NCBI GenBank assembly: GCA_013200995.1
Contig: CP053688.1
Location: 4,464,001 to 4,528,000 of the forward strand
Source of the DNA: Arthrobacter citreus
GTDB taxonomy: Bacteria; Bacillota; Bacilli; Bacillales; Bacillaceae_G
Direction: 5' to 3'
Length of the DNA: 64,000 nucleotides
Each line of letters starts with the position of its first letter. Position 1 is the stretch's first letter. The position numbers and the translations under genes were made by a program. This document shows positions 52,326-60,400 of the stretch, piece by piece. The notes below the pieces were generated by a model. It had not been told where the DNA came from. It made no database searches and was given only the letters and a program-made list of their open reading frames with translations.

Positions 52326-52354
52326 ACTGTTATATGCTCTATTATACTGTTATA
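52326..52354. promoter_or_regulatory. ACTGTTATA direct repeat between MocR and EamA genes
   Basis: ACTGTTATA occurs at 52326-52334 and 52346-52354, exactly 20 bp apart, in the divergent promoter region. MocR regulators commonly bind direct repeats spaced by about two helical turns, so this is the probable operator for the divergent pair. Confidence 0.65.
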
Positions 52355-52395
52355 CTCCTACTTTAATATAATACCTTTATCAAAGGGGTGATGAA

Positions 52396-53325
52396 ATGAT
52401 CATTATTAATTATTTGTTTATTTGTATTATTTTCGGTACAACTTTTCTGGCAATAAAATTTGGAATTGAGTCAGGGGTTTCACCTTTATTTTCAGCCGGC
52501 GTACGATTTACCTTAGCGGGATTGATCGTCATAACATATTTTCTTCTTAAAGGGCAAAACGTGAAAAAATTTATTTTATCAAAGCGACTAATGTATATTG
52601 GATTTTGCTTAACTTTTATGACATTTTCAACACTATATTGGGCTGAGCAGTATATAACATCAGGGTTAGCTGCAGTTTTGTCTGCAACTGGTCCTATGAT
52701 GATTTTACTTTTTCAATTAAGGCGTAATAATAAGAGAATTGAACGTAAACAGTTAATAGCGTTAATAATGGCTTTTGCTGGTGTGGTCTTCGTTTGTTTA
52801 CCGGGGATTAGTCAACATATCTCTTACTTATGGGTGGCTGCTTGTGTGGCAGTATTAATAGGGGAAGCATTTTACGGATTAGGTTCTATTACTTCGAAAG
52901 AAGTCTTAACAGATTTTAAAAGTGTATCGCCGTTTTTAATCAATGCTTTTCAAATGCTATATGGTGGAATATTTCTTCTTCTATTTTCATTTGTAATAGA
53001 AAAACCGAATATTTCAATTTTAAGTTCTTGGGATGCGCAGTGGCCTATATTGTACCTTATTTTTATAGGTTCAATTGGGGGACATGGTTTGTACAGCTGG
53101 TTATTAGCGAAAACGAACCCAGTCTTTCCATCAACATGGCTATACGTATCGCCGTTAATTGCAAGTGTATTAGGATATTTCGTAATGGATGAACCAATTA
53201 AACCTATCATGGCAATTGGTGGAATATTAATCTTATCCGGTGTATTCATTGCAAATTGGTCCACTTTTTCTATGTATAGAAAGCAAGGGAAGCTTTTTAA
53301 AAAAGAAGTGGAAGTTTCAAAATAG
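52396..53325 (+). CDS. EamA/DMT-family transporter
   Basis: A 309-residue membrane protein with ten predicted hydrophobic segments in two EamA repeats (FGTTFLAIKFGIESGVSPLFSAGVRFTLAGLI, and the second half GSIGGHGLYSWLLAKTNPVFPSTWLYVSPLIASVLGYFVMDEPI). DMT permeases export amino acids, metabolites or cofactors; here the MocR partner suggests a metabolite sensed by that regulator. GGGGTGATGAA precedes the ATG. A 21-bp repeat array begins 61 bp after the stop. Confidence 0.9.
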   Translation: MIIINYLFICIIFGTTFLAIKFGIESGVSPLFSAGVRFTLAGLIVITYFLLKGQNVKKFILSKRLMYIGFCLTFMTFSTLYWAEQYITSGLAAVLSATGPMMILLFQLRRNNKRIERKQLIALIMAFAGVVFVCLPGISQHISYLWVAACVAVLIGEAFYGLGSITSKEVLTDFKSVSPFLINAFQMLYGGIFLLLFSFVIEKPNISILSSWDAQWPILYLIFIGSIGGHGLYSWLLAKTNPVFPSTWLYVSPLIASVLGYFVMDEPIKPIMAIGGILILSGVFIANWSTFSMYRKQGKLFKKEVEVSK

Positions 53326-53371
53326 TTTTAGGACCTTGGTGTGTAGTTTTGAGACACCGTCTATTTGTGAG

Positions 53372-53489
53372 AAATACGAACAAAATATGTACTTTGTTCA
53401 TAAAGCTGTGAACTTTGTGCATAAAGTAGTATTTTTGTTAATAAACTGCAGATTTTTTTGCATAAGGCAGCGGTTTTCGTTCATAAAAA
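53372..53489 (+). repeat. 21-bp-period tandem array C with leader (5 units)
   Basis: The leader AAATACGAACAAAA (53372-53385) precedes five units: 53386-53406, 53407-53427, a 20-bp unit 53428-53447, 53448-53468 and 53469-53489. Unit 1 begins TATGTACTTTGTTCATAAAG. The core here is mainly G(T/G)(T/G)CATAAA instead of GTTGATAAA, so this array has diverged as a set. It lies co-oriented behind the EamA gene. Confidence 0.85.
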
Positions 53490-53550
53490 GCTTGCCCGTT
53501 GAATATGGCTTCTTTAAGTAATGGCATCCTCCACATTTTTAAATAAAAAA

Positions 53551-53600
53551 CTGCAGAAAATCCACAAGGAATTGAATACCTTGTGGATTTTCTGCAGTTT
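53551..53600. terminator. 19-bp perfect-stem terminator
   Basis: CTGCAGAAAATCCACAAGG (53551-53569) pairs perfectly with CCTTGTGGATTTTCTGCAG (53579-53597), with A6 before and T3 after. It ends both array C and the convergent VOC gene. Confidence 0.9.
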
Positions 53601-53964
53601 AATTTGATTTTTGTACAAATGCCCAAATATAACCGTCTGGATCTCGTAAGCAAAATTCCTTATAGCCCCATGGTTGAACAGTAGGTTTTGTGATGACCTT
53701 TTCTCCATTTGAGAAATCTAGTGGAGTCAATTCTTTTTCTACTATGTTTTCAAATAGTGGATCGACTTCTTTTACTACGAATTGAAAGACAGCATCCGTA
53801 TTTGATTGTGTTTCTGTCGGATGTAGCATTACTTCACCATCACCTACTTTAAACCAGTGCATATCTTCATGGCCTCTTAAATATTCAAATCCAACTTTTT
53901 CATACCAATTTTTAGAAGAGTTTGTGTCTTTACAAAATATAACAATATCTAAAACTCCATTCAT
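53599..53964 (-). CDS. VOC-family (glyoxalase/bleomycin resistance-like) protein
   Basis: A 121-residue single VOC domain with the DIVIFCKDTNSSKNWYEKVGFEYLRGHED start, the VMLHPTETQ strand and the C-terminal PWGYKEFCLRDPDGYIWAFVQ motif. Activity unassigned. AGGAGCTG precedes the ATG at good distance. It is a single-gene unit. Confidence 0.87.
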   Translation of the reverse strand: MNGVLDIVIFCKDTNSSKNWYEKVGFEYLRGHEDMHWFKVGDGEVMLHPTETQSNTDAVFQFVVKEVDPLFENIVEKELTPLDFSNGEKVITKPTVQPWGYKEFCLRDPDGYIWAFVQKSN

Positions 53965-54104
53965 TTAAACAGCTCCTTAACTAGTATTGTGTTCACTGTA
54001 TTAACTATTCTTTATGTAATGTATTCTTACCTTTTTATTAATGGATTAATGAATGCGGATTAACATACTTTTCTAAAAAATGTCAAAATTTCTAAAGAAA
54101 AATG

Positions 54105-54274
54105 CCCCTTTTACCGATATATAAATATAGAACAGTTTTTTAGCCGACTTTGGCAAAAAGGGTTGCTTTCGCCATAAGTCTTATTTTTAGGCTGAGAAAC
54201 TTCGAATATCGTCTCTGGTATGAGTCTAGAGTTTGCAGAATGAACAAACCTGAAATTTGGAAAGCAAGAGGGGG
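54105..54274 (+). ncRNA. Candidate structured leader RNA upstream of the amidase gene
   Basis: CCCCTTTT (54105-54112) can close a domain with AAGAGGGG (54266-54273). Inside lie a stem built from TAGCC/GGCTGA, GACTT/AAGTC and TGGC/GCCA (54141-54195) and a GTTTG/CAAAC hairpin (54231-54249). A competing pairing TTGCTTTC (54163-54170) with GAAAGCAA (54260-54267) overlaps the closing helix, as in switching RNAs. No known riboswitch consensus was recognised. It begins 298 nt before the amidase start. Confidence 0.35.
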
Positions 54275-54326
54275 ATCGAAAAAAGAACATTAAATTTTTT
54301 GAAATAGGAAGGAGGACGTTGCCTAA

Positions 54327-54380
54327 TTGTTTGAAAAAAATGGTTACATCAAACAGGAAGTATGTATAGATTTCAATTAA
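54327..54380 (+). CDS. Possible 17-residue leader peptide
   Basis: GGAAGGAGGA (54308-54317) is a strong ribosome site with no long gene behind it. A TTG at 54327 opens 17 codons (FEKNGYIKQEVCIDFN) to TAA at 54378-54380, just before the amidase, whose own ribosome site is weak. Translational coupling or leader control is possible. The spacing is slightly long. Confidence 0.3.
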   Translation: MFEKNGYIKQEVCIDFN

Positions 54381-54402
54381 TTTATGGCAACGGGATTGTA
54401 AG

Positions 54403-55836
54403 ATGCTTTTAAAACTATGGAATAATGTATTAAAAATAGGGATGATTTTATCTATTCTATCTAGTAGTCTCTTTTTTGGAGTAAATAGTAGTAAAGCAGC
54501 TACTACACAAACCGGCGTAGTGACTGCGGCTTCTTTAAATATGAGAACTGGACCAAGCACTGCCTATAGTAAAATCATGACCTTGAAAAAAGGAAATAAA
54601 CTAACGATAACTGAAAGAAAAAATGGTTGGTATAAGTTTAAGTTTAGTAAAAAAATAGGGTGGGCATCGGCTAAGTATATTAAATTAGTTAAAAAAACTC
54701 CAACTGCTCCAAAAGTTTTATTCTCTGGTGAAATAACTGCATCTTCACTAAACGTAAGAACAAGTCCTAATGTTACGAGTAAGGTAATTACAACTCTAAA
54801 AAAAGGTACTAAAGTTTCAATCGTAGAAAAAAAATCTACTTGGTACAGAATAAATACAACCAAAGGATATGGATGGGTAAGTTCGGCATACGTGAAACAA
54901 ATTGTTACTGTAGTAAAGCCGCCTTCAGCGAAACCACCAGAAGAGAGTAAACCGAATCCCCCAACAACAAAGCCACCAAGTGGAGACACTTCAGCAATCG
55001 ATCAACAAGATAAAAGCGGTCGAGTTACTACCGCGTCTTTAAATGTAAGAACTGGCCCAGGTACTACGTATAAGTCAATAACAAGCATTAAAGTCGGTAC
55101 TGTAGTTAAAATTAAAGCAGAAAAAGATGGATGGTATGAAATCGAAGCTGGTACGATTGTTGGGTGGGTTAGTGCGAAATATATCCAGCAGATAAGCGAT
55201 GACGATATGAATTTAAAAAATTTTACTCTAGTTATTGATCCAGGGCATGGTGGAAGTGATCCTGGTGCAACATTTAAAACAAGTAGCGGGGATATCTATA
55301 AAGAAAGTATGATTGTCTTATATGTCTCCCAATTTTTAAACGATTATTTAGTGGAACTACCGATTCAAACATATTTTACTCGTGAGTCTGACACATATCC
55401 AACATTAAAGCAGCGTGTCGAATTTGCTAAATCCAAAAAGGCGAAGGCATTTATTAGTATCCATATTAATGCATCTTCTTCGCATAATGGAAATGGAACA
55501 GAAACATATTATTATGGTGAATCAAAGAATTCTCCTACTAATTCGCCGACGAAATTAGAAGATAGTATGACACTTGCTGAAACTATTCAAAATAGGCTGG
55601 TTGAAAAATTAGAGTTAAAGGATCGTGGTACTAAAAGTGGTAACTTTCAAGTAATTCGCGAATCAACGATGGCATCAATTTTAACTGAATTAGGCTATAT
55701 AGATCATCCAACGGATAATGTGAAGCTAAGTAATGAGATCTGGCAGCAAGAAGCAGCTGAAGGGATTTATTTAGGAATACTAGATTACTTAAGTATTCAA
55801 GGATACAACGTAGATTCATATTATATAAACGATTAA
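54403..55836 (+). CDS. Secreted N-acetylmuramoyl-L-alanine amidase with three SH3b repeats
   Basis: A 477-residue wall hydrolase. A signal peptide (GMILSILSSSLFFGVNSSKAA) is followed by three SH3b modules (about 36-85, 110-160 and 206-260), each with an ASLN(M/V)R(T/S)GP-type start and GW(V/A)S(A/S) core. A Pro-rich linker (KPPSAKPPEESKPNPP) separates the second and third. The C-terminal Amidase_3 domain has zinc and catalytic residues in IDPGHGGSDPGA, YKESM, ISIHINASSS and ILTELGYI. It cuts the MurNAc-L-Ala bond. The ATG has only a weak GGGAT site; see the leader structures upstream. Confidence 0.92.
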   Translation: MLLKLWNNVLKIGMILSILSSSLFFGVNSSKAATTQTGVVTAASLNMRTGPSTAYSKIMTLKKGNKLTITERKNGWYKFKFSKKIGWASAKYIKLVKKTPTAPKVLFSGEITASSLNVRTSPNVTSKVITTLKKGTKVSIVEKKSTWYRINTTKGYGWVSSAYVKQIVTVVKPPSAKPPEESKPNPPTTKPPSGDTSAIDQQDKSGRVTTASLNVRTGPGTTYKSITSIKVGTVVKIKAEKDGWYEIEAGTIVGWVSAKYIQQISDDDMNLKNFTLVIDPGHGGSDPGATFKTSSGDIYKESMIVLYVSQFLNDYLVELPIQTYFTRESDTYPTLKQRVEFAKSKKAKAFISIHINASSSHNGNGTETYYYGESKNSPTNSPTKLEDSMTLAETIQNRLVEKLELKDRGTKSGNFQVIRESTMASILTELGYIDHPTDNVKLSNEIWQQEAAEGIYLGILDYLSIQGYNVDSYYIND

Positions 55837-55838
55837 AA

Positions 55839-55884
55839 GGACTCTCCAAAAGTCATTATATGACTAATGGAGAGTCCTTTTTTT
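55839..55884 (+). terminator. Terminator after the amidase gene
   Basis: GGACTCTCC (55839-55847) pairs perfectly with GGAGAGTCC (55869-55877), followed by T8. Confidence 0.9.
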
Positions 55885-55921
55885 AGTATTTTTCATAGAA
55901 TTTCTTAGAAGTTGATGAAAA

Positions 55922-55968
55922 TTGACAAAATTTTTCGGAAATGAAATCAAATCAACTATCGTTATAAT
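55922..55968 (+). promoter_or_regulatory. Promoter of the HTH-TPR regulator, homologous to the S8 protease promoter
   Basis: TTGACA starts at 55922 and TATAAT lies at 55963-55968, 35 bp beyond it. A normal -35 box is absent at the proper distance. The 49 bp from 55922 match 57403-57451 without gaps at 37 positions. The upstream TTGAC(N2)AATTTT block is therefore a likely activator site. Confidence 0.7.
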
Positions 55969-56037
55969 GAAATTGTAATCTTTGCTTAAAAGTTTAAGAA
56001 GTAAAAAACAATAGAAAATAATTGGTAGGTGAGAAGA

Positions 56038-57318
56038 GTGAACGCAGCACTATATAAAGAAATTGAATGGATATGTCTGGAGAAAGGTTGGACAAAAACG
56101 GATTTAGCTCAAAGGTCAGGTATACATATAAGTGAAATAAGTCGTCTTTTTAATCACAAACGTTCGGTTACACTTAAATATTTGGATGCTATTACAGAGG
56201 CTATTGAGTTAGAGGAAGGTGCACTTTATTCATATTTTGCTGAGGAATGTTTTAATGAAGAACAACTATTAGATAAGCGTAAAAGTGTACAGTTTTTGTT
56301 TAAGTGTTTTTTGAAAGGTTACGAGGAACATTGTGAAAAGTTGCTACAAATAATGACGACAGAGAAATCAGACACTGCTCGGACCAATTATTTGAATTAT
56401 ATTTTCTTCGTTGCTGAAGAGCTTTTTAAAGCAGGAGAAGAAGAAAAAGCAATGCTATTGTATGAGATTATTATTGAAAATGATTCGAAAAATAGTATGG
56501 AACTGTTAGCAATTAGTTATTTTCGGCGGTTTTATATTTTAAGGATGACTGATGACGCCCAGCATGCATTGACGGATGTGCTTGAATATCTATTTTGTAT
56601 GCCAAAAAAAGTAATAAAAGAAGCCTACTTATGGATTGTCGCATTTTACTATTGGCGTGAGCGATGGGAAGAAGTACTTTATTATGCTGAGAGGTTAAGG
56701 AAGCTTGTTAAAGACGGTGAATATTATGGTAGAGCTCTTATGTATAAGAGCTTTGCATTGGCACGTCTTGGAGGAACGCTTGAAGAAATAGTTGAATTAA
56801 CTGATTGTTATGCCCAAGTAAATGACTATTTTGCAGATTTAGCGATTGGAAATCGACTTGCATCTTATTTGGATTTTGGCTACTTAGAGTATGTAGATCA
56901 GTATCTTACATGGTTAGAAGATAGAGAGGATGTTCATATTGGTTTACCAAAGGTGCTTGAGGCATATATTCATTTGAATCGTTTAGAGGATGCTAAAAAA
57001 ATACTAGATTTATATAAGCACAAGATTAACGAGCTAGACGAAAGTGTTGAATCTTGGTTAAAACAAAAAGTATATTTAGAGTTTCGATATGCATATGCTT
57101 TGTTTCAGTGTGAAAGCTTACAATTTCCAAATGGGCTAGATGAATTATTGGATGTCGCTTATGTAGCAAATCAAATAGGAAATTTGGAAAGATTTAATAA
57201 GTGCTTACTAGTTTACTGGAGATATAAACATCATGCGACTTCGAACCAAATAAATAAGTATATACAATTATTAAGTATTAATGGGATGAAAGAGAGTTCT
57301 TCAAGTAATTTTGCATAG
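56038..57318 (+). CDS. HTH-TPR regulator (RRNPP-like architecture)
   Basis: A 426-residue protein with an N-terminal Xre-type HTH (GWTKTDLAQRSGIHISEISRLFNHKRSVTLKYLDAITEAI) and about 350 residues of helical TPR-like repeats. This is the layout of PlcR/NprR/Rgg-type peptide-responsive regulators, but no propeptide gene was found beside it. AGGTGAG favours the GTG at 56038 over 56029. Its promoter resembles that of the S8 protease gene 165 bp downstream, so it probably activates both itself and the protease. Confidence 0.8.
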   Translation: MNAALYKEIEWICLEKGWTKTDLAQRSGIHISEISRLFNHKRSVTLKYLDAITEAIELEEGALYSYFAEECFNEEQLLDKRKSVQFLFKCFLKGYEEHCEKLLQIMTTEKSDTARTNYLNYIFFVAEELFKAGEEEKAMLLYEIIIENDSKNSMELLAISYFRRFYILRMTDDAQHALTDVLEYLFCMPKKVIKEAYLWIVAFYYWRERWEEVLYYAERLRKLVKDGEYYGRALMYKSFALARLGGTLEEIVELTDCYAQVNDYFADLAIGNRLASYLDFGYLEYVDQYLTWLEDREDVHIGLPKVLEAYIHLNRLEDAKKILDLYKHKINELDESVESWLKQKVYLEFRYAYALFQCESLQFPNGLDELLDVAYVANQIGNLERFNKCLLVYWRYKHHATSNQINKYIQLLSINGMKESSSSNFA

Positions 57319-57400
57319 GCTATTAGATTTAAATTAATTGAAGTTGTGGAATATAGATTAGAAGAATTAAAGTTTAGATAAAAAATATTAAAAAAATATA

Positions 57401-57449
57401 ATTTGACGTAATTTTCAGAAAATAAAATTATATCAAATCTCAATATAAT
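57401..57449 (+). promoter_or_regulatory. Promoter of the second S8 protease with a 15-bp-arm dyad
   Basis: ATTTGACGTAATTTT (57401-57415) and AAAATTATATCAAAT (57424-57438) are inverted copies (13 of 15 pairs) around an 8-bp spacer. TATAAT follows at 57444-57449. The TTGAC at 57403 stands 35 bp before TATAAT, the same distance as in the regulator's promoter. No standard -35 box is present, which fits activator dependence. Confidence 0.7.
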
Positions 57450-57482
57450 GAACTTATTAAGAAAAGAAAGTAGGGATAGTAG

Positions 57483-60400
57483 TTGAAAAAGAAAATGTTT
57501 AGAAATGTTACAACATTAGCATTAACAACAGGACTTATTAGTACTACGATTACACCAATCTCCTTTTCACATCAAGTTCATGCACAAGCAACTTCGAAGA
57601 TTGAACAAGTATTAGCAAAACTTACGCCTCAGCAGCGTGAGGCAATTAAGCAATTAAAGCTAAATGACAAAGAGGGAGTTAATTTGTCACCTGAAGTTGA
57701 TCAAACAAGTGATAAGCCTACTTCTGTCATTGTCGAGTTTAAGGACAAGCCTGGACAGACTGCCGTTTTAGAAGCAGAAGCTGATGGAGTAAATCTAACA
57801 GCGGAGGATGCGAAAGAAAAAGTAGATGCATCACATGAAACTTTCCAAAAAGACTTAAAAACTATTTTTAGCAGTGAATTAAAATCAAAGAAAAATCCGT
57901 ATTCGATTAAACGATCATATAAAAAAGCATTTAATGGGGTCTCTATGACTCTACCAGCTAACAAAGTAAAGGCTTTACTTAAATCTAATGCAGTAAAAGC
58001 CGTCTGGAGTGATATGCAGGTCCAAGTAGAGCCACCTTCTATTAAGGATACGCCAGCTAAGCAAACTGCAACTCATACGATGGTTACATTCCCAGGTGTT
58101 GAAAAACTTCATCAAGAAGGCTTTACAGGAAAAGGTGTAAAAGTTGGTATTATTGATACTGGAATTGATTATAACCACCCAGATTTAAAAGATGCTTTTA
58201 AAGGTGGTTACGATTTCGTCGATAATGACAATGACCCAATGGAAACGTCATATGCCGATTGGCAGAAGTCTGGACAGCCTGAAATAGGTTCAAGTGGAGA
58301 AGCTTACTATACAGAGCATGGTACACATGTTGCCGGAATTATTGCAGGACAATCGAAAAATAAAGCAGATTTTGCAGTAGAGGGTGTTGCACCAGATGCG
58401 GATATTTATTCTTATCGTGTTTTAGGGCCATATGGTTCTGGATCTACTTCTGCAATTTTAGCTGGTATTGATAAAGCCGTATCAGATGGAATGGATATTA
58501 TAAATATGTCACTTGGAGCAAATTACAATGACCCATTATTCCCTACGAGTATTGCCGTAAACAATGCTGTACTTGCAGGAGTAACAGCAATTGTCGCGGC
58601 TGGAAACTCTGGGGATAGAATGTATTCGCTTGGCGCACCGGGTAATGCTCCTTTAGCAATTACAGTTGGGGCGAGTGACACATCTGTTACAATTCCAAGT
58701 TTTTCAGGTGCATTACACCCTTCAACAGGCGATATATCTGTTGATTTAAAATTAGCTGCTCAAGGTTTGACTGATAACATAGCGGATTTTGAAGGGCAAA
58801 CTTTACAAATGGTGAATGTATCATTCGGTGGTGAACCTAGTTATTCTAAGCGTGATGCGAATGGTAATTATGTACCAATTGATGTAAAAGGAAAAGTTGT
58901 TCTTGCGCAACGAGGGAGCTATGGAATTACTCAGATCATTGCGACAGCTAAATCGCATGGAGCAAAGGCTGTTGTTTTATATGACGCAGATCAGCCATTA
59001 GGAGATGTATACCTTGGAGATGCCTATGGCTTACTTCCAACATTTTTACTAAGTAATGTACAAGGGAGAGCATTAGCTGCTAAATTACCTTTAGGTGCAT
59101 CAGCTGGAATACCTTTAGACTTCACATTTAGTAATATGAAACAGACAGTGACTGTCGGCGATAAATTGGCACCATTCAGCTCGCGTGGTCCATCTCGTGT
59201 GTTATATGATATTAAACCTGAAGTAACAGCACCTGGAGTATCTGTTTTTTCTACTGTTCCTTCATATATGCACGGGGCAGACCAAATTGGAAACTATCAA
59301 TACGCATATGAACGCTTATCTGGAACATCAATGGCAACTCCTAACGTTGTTGGGGTAGCAGCATTATTAAAGCAAGCTCACCCAGATATGTCTCCTTCAG
59401 ATATTAAATCAACACTTATGAATACAGCAGATCCATTATCTGATAAATACAGCGTATATGAAGTTGGTGCAGGACGTGTTAACCCTTATGATGCCGTTCA
59501 TGCCCAAACAGAAATTCAAGTAAAAGATAAAACTTCAACTGTAAAAGATAATGCAAGTAATAATGGGGCAACTACTTTAGCAAGTAAAGGAATTAAACAA
59601 ATTAAAAATATTACTGGTGCATTAAGTTTTGGTGAGCAAGCAGTCACTGGTAAAGACTTATCAGACCAACGTTCAATCACATTATTTAATAAAAGCTCAG
59701 TAGATAAGACATATGATGTCAAGGTTCAATTCCAAACATTAGCTGCACGATACACAAATGATTCTAGAGCAGATCAAGATGCAACTGCAAATGGAGTTAC
59801 ATTAGATGTGAAATCAACTGTAAAAGTAAAACGATATAGCAGTGTTAATATGGATGCTACAATCAACATTCCTAAAAATGCGAAACTTGGAACGTATGAA
59901 GGGTATGTTGTATATACAAACCAAAAGGATCCTAATGAAACATATAAAATTCCATTTGCAATTCATACGGTAAAAGAAGGTATCGACTATTTGACTGGTA
60001 ATCCACCGGCATTTACAGTACCTTATGAAGCGGCAAGTAATGCGACAAGATGGTCAATTGGTGTAAACTTTAAATTAAATTCTCATATGCGATATTTTGA
60101 TTTCTTTATTGTGGATCCTAAAACAGACAAAGAAATCGGATTCTTAGGCTCAGCTGACGGTATGGGAGCAGATGAGAATATCGAGTATTATTACCGTGGA
60201 GTTCTGAATAATGGTCAATATTATCCTTTAACTGGTGATGCAAACAATCCAATTGCATATGATCTTAAAGAGCTTGATCCAGGCCTTTGGAAAATTAGAA
60301 TGGTAGGAACTAATGATAAAGGTGAAACTTTCACTGCAGATGCACCGGTTTACAATGGAGTGAAAGAAGCTAAAGTAACGATGAACAATATGAAAGCTGG

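Noticed and set aside
54111..54560. A 149-codon minus-strand frame opposite the amidase start
   Set aside because: It lies antisense to the amidase signal peptide and SH3 region, has no recognisable domain and overlaps the structured leader.
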